Assembly (NCBI RefSeq): GCF_018861735.1
Contig: NZ_JAHLEB010000040.1
Location: 1 to 46,615, forward strand
Source of the DNA: Clostridium lacusfryxellense
Lineage (GTDB): Bacteria; Bacillota; Clostridia; Clostridiales; Clostridiaceae
Reading direction: 5' to 3'
DNA: 46,615 nt
The translations under genes and the position numbers were made by a program. Positions 36,093 through 43,962 of the stretch are shown in pieces (position 1 is the first letter of the stretch; every line of letters starts with the position of its first letter). The notes beneath the pieces were generated by a model. The model searched no databases and was not told the DNA's origin. It worked only from the letters and a program-made list of their open reading frames with translations.

Positions 36093-36210
36093 CTATATTT
36101 CGTTAGCTAAGGCATCTTTTTTAAACCAAACATCATTAAGTAACATTATACCTTCGGAAATCTCATTTTCTGTCATTCCACCAAAACCAAGCATAATATA
36201 TGAAATTATG
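36093..36210 (-). pseudogene. C-terminal remnant of a MocR/GntR-type aminotransferase regulator
   Basis: Reading from about 36210 down to a TAG at 36093, one frame gives ISYIMLGFGGMTENEISEG and IMLLNDVWF. This is the standard last segment of PLP-dependent MocR-type regulators (LGFGxLTExEIxEGIxxL). Nothing coding precedes it, so only about 38 codons of the 3' end survive. Confidence 0.5.
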
Positions 36211-36301
36211 TATATATAATTTTTTCTATGCAAATGATATACTATTAATAATAAAATAATAGTATATTTTCATATTAAACAAGATATAAGGAGGAATAAA
36301 A

Positions 36302-36727
36302 TATGATCTAATAGCATCGAAATCAATTGAAATAAATACAGAGAGATCTAAAGTGTGGGATGTTTTGACAAACCCTAAATTTATCGGAGAATATCTTTAT
36401 GGGACCCAAACAATAACAGATTGGAAAATTGGAAATGAAATAAAGTTTATGGGCGAGTTTAATGGGCAAAAATATTGTGACATGGGCGTGATTAAGGAAA
36501 ATGTTTTACAGGAATTATTAAGTTATAGCTTTTGGTCTAGTTTTTCTGGATCAGAAAACAAACCTGAAAACTATTCCCTTATAATTTATAATCTAGTAAC
36601 TATAGATTCTAAGAAAACCAAATTTACGTGGACGCAAAAGGGTCATCCAGATGAATAATCTTGCTCTCATGCAGAAAGTCAAATTGGAGAATTAATAAAA
36701 AGTATAAAAATAATTGCTGAAAAATAA
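36302..36727 (+). pseudogene. SRPBCC/AHSA1-type protein, degraded
   Basis: The frame encodes a START-like ligand-binding fold: SKSIEINTERSKVWDVLTNP, EYLYGTQTITDWKIGNEIKF, YSLIIYNLVT and KFTWTQKGHPDE. Two lesions are visible. The ATG at 36303 behind AGGAGG is one base out of frame and reads ATG ATC TAA. An in-frame TAA at 36656 interrupts before the last 22 residues (SCSHAESQIGEL to IIAEK), which remain open up to 36727. A GTG at 36353 could only yield a truncated product. Confidence 0.7.
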
Positions 36728-36795
36728 ATACTATAATATAAATACACTAGCATATTATATATACTACTTATGAGAGTGTATTTATATTTATATTG

Positions 36796-37254
36796 TTACT
36801 CTCTTAGTATTTTGAGCACTTCTTCACCATGCTGATCTGGTTTAACTTTCTCATAAGTTTTAATTATTATGCCATTTTCATCAATAATAAATGTTGAACG
36901 TACAATTCCCATAGAGGTTTTACCAAACATCTTTTTTTCTTGCCATGATCCATAAGATTCTATAACATTATGGTCAGGATCACTTAACAAGTAAAAAGGC
37001 AAATTGTGCTTTTCTTTAAATTTTTTATGTAAACTAGAACTATCCTTACTAACCCCAATGACAACAGCTCCCGCGTCCAATATGTCATCATATACATCTC
37101 TAAAACTACATGCTTCTTTCGTACAACCAGGGGTATTGTCTTTGGGATAAAAATATAGAACTACCTTTTTACCTTTAAAATCTCCTAAAGTTATAGCCTG
37201 ATCTTGTTCGTTTTTTAATGTGAAATTAGGTGCCAAATCTCCTTCTTTAATCAT
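36796..37254 (-). CDS. bcp: Thioredoxin-dependent peroxiredoxin Bcp
   Basis: A 152-residue BCP/PrxQ-type peroxiredoxin that reduces hydrogen peroxide and organic hydroperoxides with thioredoxin. The active motif FYPKDNTPGCTKEACSFRD carries the peroxidatic Cys (about 45) and the resolving Cys five residues later (CxxxxC). The length is typical and the protein is cytosolic. It is monocistronic with its own RBS (AAAGGAGA) and lies beside the decayed genes but is itself intact. It likely protects this anaerobe from oxygen exposure. Confidence 0.92.
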   Translation of the reverse strand: MIKEGDLAPNFTLKNEQDQAITLGDFKGKKVVLYFYPKDNTPGCTKEACSFRDVYDDILDAGAVVIGVSKDSSSLHKKFKEKHNLPFYLLSDPDHNVIESYGSWQEKKMFGKTSMGIVRSTFIIDENGIIIKTYEKVKPDQHGEEVLKILRE

Positions 37255-37392
37255 TATTATGTCTCCTTTCGTAAAAATGAATTATTATATTTACTCTAAC
37301 ACATATTAAAATATTTTCAAATAATAATTTATAACAAAGTGGGTAAACTATAATATATATATGTATTATCTATATTTGAAGGGAGAATATAC

Positions 37393-37572
37393 ATGAATAA
37401 ATATAATTTAGATGAAACAAAAAAAGAAAATAGTAATAAAAATAATGCCTCAAATTCTGATGTTACTAGAATGTATAATATGCCTAATATGACTAGTGGG
37501 CCTGGTGATGCTACAGAAGAAGAAAAAAATAAGTTAAAGGAACATTCAGCAGCGCATAAAGGTACTACTTAA
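37393..37572 (+). CDS. Small hydrophilic protein of unknown function
   Basis: A 59-residue ORF with AAGGGAGA upstream of ATG 37393. It begins MNKYNLDETKKENSN, is rich in Asn, Lys and Glu, and has a central MYNMPNMTSGPGD. It contains no membrane segment or Cys. A perfect terminator follows 42 bases after the stop, supporting a genuine monocistronic gene. No family is recognised; a small spore- or stress-type protein would be a guess. Confidence 0.6.
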   Translation: MNKYNLDETKKENSNKNNASNSDVTRMYNMPNMTSGPGDATEEEKNKLKEHSAAHKGTT

Positions 37573-37614
37573 TTTCACATATTAATCGTCTTTAACATCA
37601 TTGAAATTGAAGTA

Positions 37615-37654
37615 GTAGCCCCATATCTAGCGATATGGGGCTACTTTTGTTTTT
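37615..37654 (+). terminator. Terminator of the 59-residue protein gene
   Basis: GTAGCCCCATATC and GATATGGGGCTAC form a perfect 13-bp stem with a 4-base loop, followed by TTTTGTTTTTT. Confidence 0.92.
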
Positions 37655-37685
37655 TGGATTTGCATTCCTTAAGTTATAGTTGATT

Positions 37686-37719
37686 TATATAATGATTATT
37701 GATAAACAATCATTATATA
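37686..37719. promoter_or_regulatory. 12-bp inverted repeat upstream of the DUF2975 operon
   Basis: TATATAATGATT (37686-37697) and AATCATTATATA (37708-37719) are perfect arms around ATTGATAAAC, with no T run after them. It lies about 105 bases before the DUF2975-Xre pair, a plausible operator for that regulator. Confidence 0.4.
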
Positions 37720-37823
37720 TTGTAAAAAGGAAAAAAAAGTGATAAAATTGTTTTAAACATGTAATATAATCTTTGATTTCAAACAATCAAATTATATAAT
37801 TATAAGTTATGGAGGATATTTTT

Positions 37824-38318
37824 ATGAAATATTATGGGAAAACTTCTTTGTCTTCTTTGTTAAAGTTAATGCTGGATAGTTTAATAGTTATAGGATTTAT
37901 TGTATATTTATTAATATTGAAAAAAGCCTTGGTTTCTCAAAAGGTAAACTTACTTAACCCTAAAAATATTACTACCTGCATCCTGTTTGTCTTAGGTGGA
38001 TTTGCACTTCTTTGCATAATGTATTATCTAAGATGTATTATGAATTCATTAGTTAAATCAACACCTTTTATAAATCAGAATGTTGAAAGTTTAAAAAGTG
38101 TTGCAACTTCATGTTTTATTATCTCTGGTTGTTACGTGGTTAATTTTTTTATTAATAATCAATATTTGAATTTTAAGTTAATAGAAATTGATGCTAAAGG
38201 TATACATACAGACATTGAGTTTATAATTTTCTTCTTTGCAGGTTGTTTTACATTAGTTCTTTCCAAGGTTTTTAAACAGGCGATTGAAGTTAAAGAAGAA
38301 AATGACTTTACAGTATAA
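37824..38318 (+). CDS. DUF2975 family membrane protein
   Basis: A protein of about 164 residues with four transmembrane helices, like DUF2975 proteins: LMLDSLIVIGFIVYLLIL, FVLGGFALLCIMYYL, a conserved STPFINQNVESLK loop, and FIIFFFAGCFTLVLSKVF. The start is ATG 37824, since TGGAGG lies upstream of it and includes an earlier ATG. DUF2975 proteins are typically encoded just before a small Xre regulator, as here, and the two may form a sensor-repressor pair. The signal is unknown. Confidence 0.8.
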   Translation: MKYYGKTSLSSLLKLMLDSLIVIGFIVYLLILKKALVSQKVNLLNPKNITTCILFVLGGFALLCIMYYLRCIMNSLVKSTPFINQNVESLKSVATSCFIISGCYVVNFFINNQYLNFKLIEIDAKGIHTDIEFIIFFFAGCFTLVLSKVFKQAIEVKEENDFTV

Positions 38319-38354
38319 ATAATAGAGTTATATAAGTAAGTTGAGGTGAAAAAC

Positions 38355-38564
38355 ATGGCAATAATAGTGAATTTAGATGTAATGATGGCTAAAAGAAAGG
38401 TTTCTTTATCTGAACTAGCAATTAAAGTAGGAATTACAAATTCTAATTTATCTATATTAAAAACCAATAAAGCAAAGGCAATAAGGTTTTCAACTTTAGA
38501 GGCTATATGCAAAGCACTTCAGTGCCAACCAGGCGATATTTTAGAATACAGGGAAGAAAATTAA
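38355..38564 (+). CDS. Xre-family transcriptional regulator (YozG-like)
   Basis: A 69-residue single-domain HTH_3/Cro-type protein: NLDVMMAKRKVSLSELAIKVGIT, then NSNLSILKTNKAKAIRFSTLEAICKALQCQPGDILEY. The ATG at 38355 is chosen because GAGGTGA (38343-38349) is well placed and overlaps the earlier GTG. It follows the DUF2975 gene by 36 bases and probably forms one operon with it. It would bind DNA as a dimer; the inverted repeat at 37686 is a candidate site. Confidence 0.88.
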   Translation: MAIIVNLDVMMAKRKVSLSELAIKVGITNSNLSILKTNKAKAIRFSTLEAICKALQCQPGDILEYREEN

Positions 38565-38641
38565 TTAATTTATAAACTTCTTTTCATTTTAATCCTCGTG
38601 GTAATTTTATGTATTTAAGTTCTCTATAAATAGCAATGAAC

Positions 38642-38660
38642 GATAATGATAATCATTATT
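38642..38660. promoter_or_regulatory. Fur box without a following gene
   Basis: GATAATGATAATCATTATT matches the classic Fur box GATAATGATAATCATTATC at 18 of 19 positions. No protein gene starts on either side: the Xre gene ends at 38564 pointing towards it, and the Feo cluster points towards it from the right. About 120 bases downstream on the plus strand is a hairpin with a T run. Confidence 0.8.
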
Positions 38661-38779
38661 AAAACTAATTGCTATTTAGAATATACCATTTAATAGTGGA
38701 ATAGTCAAACCTGTATGTATATTTAAATCATAGGCATTCATTATTATAGTTTTTATTTATTCTATAGATATAAAATATA

Positions 38780-38822
38780 AAAAAGGTTATGCATCGTTTT
38801 TAATGATGTATAACCTTTTTTA
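38780..38822. terminator. Bidirectional terminator after the feo cluster
   Basis: AAAAAGGTTATGCATC pairs with GATGTATAACCTTTTT (one G-U pair). It has A and T tails on both sides, so it can end the feo transcript on the minus strand and any transcript starting at the Fur box on the plus strand. Confidence 0.88.
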
Positions 38823-38832
38823 TAGACTAATA

Positions 38833-38976
38833 TTATTTAGCTTTGTTGCATTTGCTTTTTCCAGAACAACTGCTACCACAACTGCATTTTTTATTTTTGG
38901 TATCAGTATAAACCTTCTTTGCAGCAAATATTAAAATAATAGCAAAAACTAAACCGACTATTATATTCGCAAGCAT
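38833..38976 (-). CDS. FeoB-associated Cys-rich membrane protein
   Basis: A 47-residue protein with one N-terminal transmembrane helix (ANIIVGLVFAIILIFAA) and a Cys-rich tail, KKCSCGSSCSGKSKC. Small proteins of this form follow feoB in many Firmicutes and are thought to assist ferrous iron transport. Its start codon overlaps the feoB stop (TAATG), so it is translationally coupled. Confidence 0.88.
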   Translation of the reverse strand: MLANIIVGLVFAIILIFAAKKVYTDTKNKKCSCGSSCSGKSKCNKAK

Positions 38977-40922
38977 TAAACTTCAACTCCTAACTCAATA
39001 CGTTTAGAATCAGCTTTTCTAATAGTAATAACAAGGTAAATTATGGCGATAATAGCTATAATTATAGCAGGCACGAACCCTACCGCTGGTGTACCATATA
39101 CTATAAGTGAGCCAATTTGTGTTACGAGCATTGCTAAAATATATCCAACACTAAACTGGAAACCTAGAGCTTTAAATAACCATTTTTTTGAACCCATTTC
39201 CGAATTCATAGCTCCAATTGCCGCAAAACAAGGTGGAGTAAATAAATTAAATACAAGATATGCAAAAGCTGTCACTGGAGTGAAATAATGAGTTAATGCA
39301 CCTCCAGGCAAATGTAACGCTTCTTCTGAAGTTACAGCTAAAAGCACTGCAAATGTAGCAACAATATTTTCTTTGGCAATAAAACCTGTTATTGCTGCCG
39401 CTGCAAGTTGCCATCCGACAAATCCAAGCGGAATAAAAATAGGAGAAATTACCGATCCAATTGTAGCAAGTATACTTGTACTTTGATCTGTTACGGGACT
39501 AAAACTCCAGCTATATGCCTGTGCAAACCATACTAGAGTATTACACACAAGTACAATGGTTGCAGCTTTATAAATAAAAGCTTTTGCTTTTTCAATCATT
39601 TGATTAAAAGCATACTTTAAACTAGGCAACTTATACTCTGGAAGCTCCATAATAAATTGGGAAGTGTTGTCCCATACAAAAATTTTCTTTAGTAAAAGTC
39701 CTCCAATTACAATCATTACAATTGCAATAAGATACATACTAGGTCCTACCCAAGAATTTTTTGGGAAAAATACAGCTACAAACAACGCAATAATTGGGAG
39801 CTTAGCACCACAAGGTACAAAGGGAGTAAGAATTGTAGTCATTCTCCTCTCATTTATATCTTCTATTGTTCTCGTTGCCATAACACCTGGAATTGCACAA
39901 CCAGAACCTACGATCATAGGAATAATTGATTTACCAGATAGACCTATTTTTTTGAAAAATCTATCCATTACTACTGCTACTCTAGCCATATATCCACAAT
40001 CTTCAAGCAGTGATAAGCAAAAGAATAATACCATAACTAAAGGTAAAAATCCTACAACAGCACCAACACCGCCAATTGCACCATCTACTATAAGTGCTTG
40101 CAATAGCGGACTAATTCCGAGTCCTCCTAAAAATCCATTTGCAGCATTTGGAATAATTTCTCCAAACACTACATCATTAAAGTATCCAGATAAAAATCCA
40201 CCTAGGCCTTCAATAGAAAATGCGAATACTCCCCACATAATCAAAAGAAATATAGGTATGCCCAGCCACTTATCAGCTACAATTCTATCCACTTTATCAG
40301 ATAAAGTGATTTTACTAGCATCTCTCTTCTTAACTTGACACTTAAGGACAATGCTATCTACGAATTTTTGTCTTGCAATATCAGAATCTTTTTCTTCAAA
40401 ATTCGGTGCAACTTGAGGCCCATTAGCTTGTCCTAATTTAATCGCTTCAGTAATTAAATTTAATAACCCATCTTCCGATGTGGCAGTAGTTGCAACAACC
40501 TTACAATTAAGTGCTTTGCTTAAAGCACTTATATCCATTGAATCTCCTCTTTTGGATATAATATCATTTTTGTTAAGTGCAATGACTACTGGAACTCCCA
40601 GTTCAAGAAGCTGAGTTGTAAAGAATAAACTTCTACTAACGTTGGCTCCATCAACGATATTAATAATTACATCCGGAGATTCGTCTAAGATAAAGTCTCT
40701 AGTTATTGCTTCTTCACCAGTAAATGGTGAAATGGAGTATGTACCAGGAAGATCAACAATTCTAACATCGAGTCCCTTTAAATTATACTTTTTCTTAAGG
40801 TCTGCCTCTTTTTTTGATACTGTAACACCAGACCAATTGCCTACATGCTCTGCCTTTCCTGTAATCCCATTATATAGTGTTGTTTTTCCCGAATTCGGAT
40901 TACCCGCTAACGCTATTCTCAT
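38976..40922 (-). CDS. feoB: Ferrous iron transport protein B
   Basis: A 648-residue FeoB. The N-terminal G domain has G1 GNPNSGKTT (residues 7-15), G3 DLPGTYS and G4 NKND, which drive or gate transport by GTP. The membrane part has two Gate motifs, including GSGCAIPGVMATRTIEDINERR, and ends with a helix and the charged KRIELGVEV. It imports Fe2+ across the plasma membrane. It is shorter than Escherichia coli FeoB and lacks FeoC. feoA lies upstream with a Fur-box-like element between them, and the Cys-rich partner follows. Confidence 0.95.
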   Translation of the reverse strand: MRIALAGNPNSGKTTLYNGITGKAEHVGNWSGVTVSKKEADLKKKYNLKGLDVRIVDLPGTYSISPFTGEEAITRDFILDESPDVIINIVDGANVSRSLFFTTQLLELGVPVVIALNKNDIISKRGDSMDISALSKALNCKVVATTATSEDGLLNLITEAIKLGQANGPQVAPNFEEKDSDIARQKFVDSIVLKCQVKKRDASKITLSDKVDRIVADKWLGIPIFLLIMWGVFAFSIEGLGGFLSGYFNDVVFGEIIPNAANGFLGGLGISPLLQALIVDGAIGGVGAVVGFLPLVMVLFFCLSLLEDCGYMARVAVVMDRFFKKIGLSGKSIIPMIVGSGCAIPGVMATRTIEDINERRMTTILTPFVPCGAKLPIIALFVAVFFPKNSWVGPSMYLIAIVMIVIGGLLLKKIFVWDNTSQFIMELPEYKLPSLKYAFNQMIEKAKAFIYKAATIVLVCNTLVWFAQAYSWSFSPVTDQSTSILATIGSVISPIFIPLGFVGWQLAAAAITGFIAKENIVATFAVLLAVTSEEALHLPGGALTHYFTPVTAFAYLVFNLFTPPCFAAIGAMNSEMGSKKWLFKALGFQFSVGYILAMLVTQIGSLIVYGTPAVGFVPAIIIAIIAIIYLVITIRKADSKRIELGVEV

Positions 40923-40967
40923 TGTAAATCCCCCTTTTGAAAATTAATTTAGTAATAAAACCCATTT

Positions 40968-40986
40968 AGTAATAATAATCATTATC
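40968..40986 (-). promoter_or_regulatory. Fur-box-like element between feoA and feoB
   Basis: AGTAATAATAATCATTATC matches 16 of 19 positions of the Fur consensus and sits in the 141-bp gap before feoB. Its place suggests that feoB has a promoter of its own, besides read-through from feoA. Confidence 0.65.
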
Positions 40987-41063
40987 AATGCCTGAGCAAA
41001 TATAATATGCTACAAATTCTAGCATATCGTGGAAATAATATAAGTACAAAAAACTAACTAAAA

Positions 41064-41279
41064 TTATAATTCTATCTCAATAGATTTTGCCATACCTTCA
41101 TCAAGTGCATATCTACTGTCTTTAATATTAACTACATAATTCCCTGCAAGCTTAGAAATAAGAGTAATCTCTTCTCCTTCAAAACATCCTAGAGTAAAAA
41201 GAAATTTTATAATCTTTTCTTTACCATCAACGTGTTTAATATTATAAGTTTGACCGATCTTTCCTTTTGATAATAACAT
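41064..41279 (-). CDS. feoA: Ferrous iron transport protein A
   Basis: A 71-residue SH3-like FeoA protein: LSKGKIGQTYNIKHVDG, FLFTLGCFEGEEITLISKLAGNYVVNI, ending RYALDEGMAKSIEIEL. It is the expected cytosolic partner of FeoB. The position of Gly-Cys-Phe-Glu-Gly replaces the more usual LGI/MGL xxG turn but keeps the overall pattern. A palindromic operator lies about 55 bases upstream. Confidence 0.9.
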   Translation of the reverse strand: MLLSKGKIGQTYNIKHVDGKEKIIKFLFTLGCFEGEEITLISKLAGNYVVNIKDSRYALDEGMAKSIEIEL

Positions 41280-41332
41280 AATACACTCACCCTACTTTAT
41301 ATTTTGAATACCGATTTAATTCTTACTGATAT

Positions 41333-41358
41333 ACAATATCATTTACAAATGATATTGT
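41333..41358. promoter_or_regulatory. Perfect 26-bp palindromic operator upstream of feoA
   Basis: ACAATATCATTT and AAATGATATTGT are perfect 12-bp arms around AC. It is related to but not identical with the Fur consensus, so it could be a second Fur site or the site of another metal regulator of the DtxR type. Confidence 0.6.
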
Positions 41359-41424
41359 CAATAAAATGATAATTCGAATTAATTGAAATAGATTATTGAT
41401 TCGAAGGAAAATAATTATGTTGAA

Positions 41425-41453
41425 CCAAAAAAGACCATCTATTTCTAGATGGT
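41425..41453 (-). terminator. Terminator after the CMD remnant
   Basis: ACCATCTA (41434-41441) and TAGATGGT (41446-41453) are perfect arms. On the minus strand they are followed by CTTTTTTGG. Confidence 0.75.
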
Positions 41454-41474
41454 ATTTAGGGGGCATTTTTTATA

Positions 41475-41704
41475 CTAGCTTGTTTTAAGATATTCCAGCT
41501 CGGAAACGTTTTTCAATATATTTAAAGCATTTATAGCATTAGGAAAACCTGCATAAACTGCGCAGTGAATAACAACTCCCATAAGTTCTTCCATTGTCAT
41601 TCCGATGCTTATTGCACATTTAAAACTCATTTTCTGCTCTTTGGACCTGAGCTAATTTCATCAATATGTCATCCATCACAACGCTTATAGCGAGTCTTTT
41701 CCAT
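41475..41704 (-). pseudogene. Carboxymuconolactone decarboxylase family protein, degraded
   Basis: The last 52 codons are open and read SFKCAISIGMTMEELMGVV and IHCAVYAGFPNAINALNILK, which match the C-terminal half of CMD/AhpD-like proteins. Upstream, an ATG at 41704 behind GGAGGTG starts only a short piece (MEKTRYKRCDG) before a stop, and the two pieces are in different frames. The active CxxC region is missing. It looks like a gene broken by small deletions or a frameshift. Confidence 0.65.
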
Positions 41705-41720
41705 TTAAAACACCTCCAAG

Positions 41721-42797
41721 TTAGATTCTTCTAAAGTTAGAAGATGTAAGTTCACTAAAGAAATGATCAAACTGTTTTAGGTCCATTTGCTGAGCAGAAT
41801 CAGATAGTGCTACAGCTGGGTCTGGATGTACTTCTGCCATAATTCCATCTGCTCCAATTGCCATTGCAGCTTTAGCTGCAGGAAGTAGTAAGTCACGTCT
41901 ACCTGTTGAATGAGTTACATCAACAAATACCGGTAAGTGTGTTTCTTGTTTTAATATTGGAACAGCAGTGATATCTAATGTATTTCTTGTGGATGTTTCA
42001 TAGGTCCTAATTCCTCGTTCGCAAAGAATAATCTTACCATTTCCTTGTGACATTATATATTCTGCTGCGTATATAAATTCTTCAATAGTAGCCGATATGC
42101 CTCGTTTCAAAAGTATAGGTTTATCCATCCTTCCTGCTGCCTTTAACAAATCGTAGTTTTGCATATTTCTAGCCCCAATTTGAATAACATCAATGTAATC
42201 TGCAGCCATTTCCAGATCATTTGCGCTGATTATTTCACTAATTACAGCAAGGTCGTATTCATCTGCAACACGTTTTAGAATTTTTAAGCCTTCAACTCCC
42301 AAACCTTGAAAATCATATGGAGAAGATCGTGGCTTATAAGCTCCACCTCTTAGGATTTTGAGACCCTTTTCTTTCATCGCTTTCGCAACTATTGCAACTT
42401 GTTCGTAAGATTCTACAGCACACGGACCAAATACGAAATGTTGTTTACCATCGCCAATTTTTACACCTTTAATATCTATGATTGTGTTTTCTGGCTTATG
42501 TTTTCGAGATACAAGTAGAGTTCTGCTATGGTCATCCTTTTGAAGTTCGAGTCCCGCTTTAAATATTTCTTTGAAAACATGCTCAATGGTAGCTTTTTCA
42601 AAAGGACCATTATTATGTTCATTGATACTATTAAGCATTTCTCTTTCCCTAACAGGATCATAACGATGAACGCCTTGAGATTTCTTGGCAGTTCCTATTT
42701 CTTGAACAAGTTTTGCTCTATCATTAATTAATTTTAATAACGCCAGATTTAAGTTGTCGACCTTTGTTCTTAATTCATCTAATTCGTAATTGCTCAT
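41721..42797 (-). CDS. aroF: Bifunctional chorismate mutase / DAHP synthase
   Basis: A 358-residue fusion. Residues 1-85 are an AroQ-type chorismate mutase ([30 protein letters not shown], with Arg11, Lys/Arg28 and Glu positions conserved). Residues 105-345 are a type I-beta DAHP synthase: [45 protein letters not shown], and [24 protein letters not shown] for metal and phosphate binding. It makes DAHP from PEP and erythrose 4-phosphate, and the mutase domain gives feedback control by chorismate or prephenate. The mutase-first order is the Bacillus type. The gene symbol follows common clostridial usage. Confidence 0.92.
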   Translation of the reverse strand: MSNYELDELRTKVDNLNLALLKLINDRAKLVQEIGTAKKSQGVHRYDPVREREMLNSINEHNNGPFEKATIEHVFKEIFKAGLELQKDDHSRTLLVSRKHKPENTIIDIKGVKIGDGKQHFVFGPCAVESYEQVAIVAKAMKEKGLKILRGGAYKPRSSPYDFQGLGVEGLKILKRVADEYDLAVISEIISANDLEMAADYIDVIQIGARNMQNYDLLKAAGRMDKPILLKRGISATIEEFIYAAEYIMSQGNGKIILCERGIRTYETSTRNTLDITAVPILKQETHLPVFVDVTHSTGRRDLLLPAAKAAMAIGADGIMAEVHPDPAVALSDSAQQMDLKQFDHFFSELTSSNFRRI

Positions 42798-42845
42798 TAT
42801 AGTACCGCCTTTTATTTAGTGTATTTTAAATTATTATTTTTATAA

Positions 42846-43247
42846 TTAAATTCCTAAAGAACTACATATTTCATTAAAAGATAGTAAAATAGGTAACTCT
42901 TTAAATTGAGAGATATCTCCATGATTAACACAAACGCAGAGACTATAATTACTATCAATATTATACCCCTTACAAGTAAAATCACAAATTATATTTCCTG
43001 TGTGCATATAAGTTAATTTAATGTAATTGGAATGCATTTCTACATTAAATGAATCTAAAGGTATAGAAAGTCCTCTACCTTCCGCTTTGACATAACTTTC
43101 TTTTGAAGTCCATATATCATAAAAAGCAGCATTCCCATCTTCTTTCTTGCTTAGTAAATAGTGATATTCTTCATTGGTAAAAAGTCCTTTTGCCATTTAT
43201 AAATCATAAGGGAGAATTTCTTCTACATCAACTCCAATTTCACTCTC
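42846..43247 (-). pseudogene. Sfp-type phosphopantetheinyl transferase, truncated
   Basis: The open part (42846-43196) gives the C-terminal half of a PPTase, with the signature [19 protein letters not shown] that holds the catalytic WTxKES. Directly upstream, the same frame reads ESEIGVDVEEILPYDL, the Mg-binding GVDVE motif, followed by an in-frame TAA at 43197-43199 just before ATG 43194-43196. Beyond GVDVE another stop occurs and the first half of the protein is absent. It is a broken gene; the original would have activated carrier proteins of siderophore or similar synthases. Confidence 0.7.
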
Positions 43248-43291
43248 CTAGGTCAAAGAACACGTCATCAATACCTACACGTTTCAAATTG

Positions 43292-43647
43292 AGAACTTCC
43301 ATAAGGAATGCGCTATTTCACTTTGAACCAGGAAATGTAGATCATAATATTATTAGGATCTCACGTCTTCCAATAGTAATAGGAGCACTTCTTGTTGGAG
43401 TGTATCTTTCCATATCAGGAGCACTTATGCAGGGGATGACAAGAAATTATCTTGCATCCCCTTCTATTATGGGAGTGAGAGATGGTGCAGCTTTTCTTAT
43501 TACACTGTGCATGGTAATAGATCCAGGCATGACATCTTATCATATGATTTTTTATTCAATGGTAGGTTCGGCACTTGGAGCTGGAATTGTATTTGGTTTT
43601 GGGTCAATGATACCGAATGGATTGTCACCAGTACACCTTGCCATATT
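43292..43647 (+). pseudogene. FecCD-type iron-chelate permease, internal fragment
   Basis: The frame reads NALFHFEPGNVDHNIIRISRLPI, GVYLSISGALMQGMTRNYLASPSIMGV, and ends at LSPVHLAI. This is residues of about 45-165 in a normal FecCD permease, which has about 330. The first 40 residues and the whole second half are missing. Homology stops abruptly at about 43647 and a FecE-type ATPase fragment begins in another frame. It is a remnant of a siderophore-type ABC importer. Confidence 0.7.
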
Positions 43648-43650
43648 CGG

Positions 43651-43896
43651 AATGAGAAATTAAATAAAGAGCAAAAAAAGACCATTGTTATGGTACTTCA
43701 TGATATTAATCATGCAGCAAGGTTTTCACATGAAATAGTAGCTATGAAGAAAGGGAAAATAGTTAAGATTGGAACTCCAATTGAAGTTATTACGACAGAA
43801 GTTTTAAAAGAAGTTTTCCAAATAGATGCAAGGATTATGATAGATGACAGTAACGGAGCGCCTGTATGTTTTAGTTATGAGGCGTCTCAAAGGTAA
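43651..43896 (+). pseudogene. FecE-type iron-chelate ATPase, C-terminal fragment
   Basis: From about 43651 one frame reads EKLNKEQKKTIVMVLHDINHAARFSHE, then MKKGKIVKIGTPIEVITTEVLKEVFQIDARI. This is the last third of an ABC ATPase of the FepC/FecE type, including the H-loop. The Walker A and signature motifs are gone. The fragment is fused to part of a permease gene upstream, so a deletion of more than 1 kb is implied. Confidence 0.72.
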
Positions 43897-43900
43897 AATA

Positions 43901-43962
43901 AATTATAAAAACAAAAACACATCATGGATTAAATCCTATGATGTGTTTTTGTTTTTATAATT
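43901..43962. terminator. Long bidirectional terminator
   Basis: AATTATAAAAACAAAAACAC followed by ATCAT pairs with the mirror sequence ending at 43962, a 25-bp stem between the fec remnant and dbpA, with AT tails on each side. Confidence 0.88.

Noticed and set aside
39664-40338. 224-codon plus-strand frame opposite feoB
   Set aside because: It is a shadow of the feoB coding strand, with a composition typical of antisense readings.
43507-43650. Long plus-strand frame overlapping the permease fragment
   Set aside because: Its first 48 residues are an out-of-frame reading of the permease; only the part after 43651 matches an ATPase.
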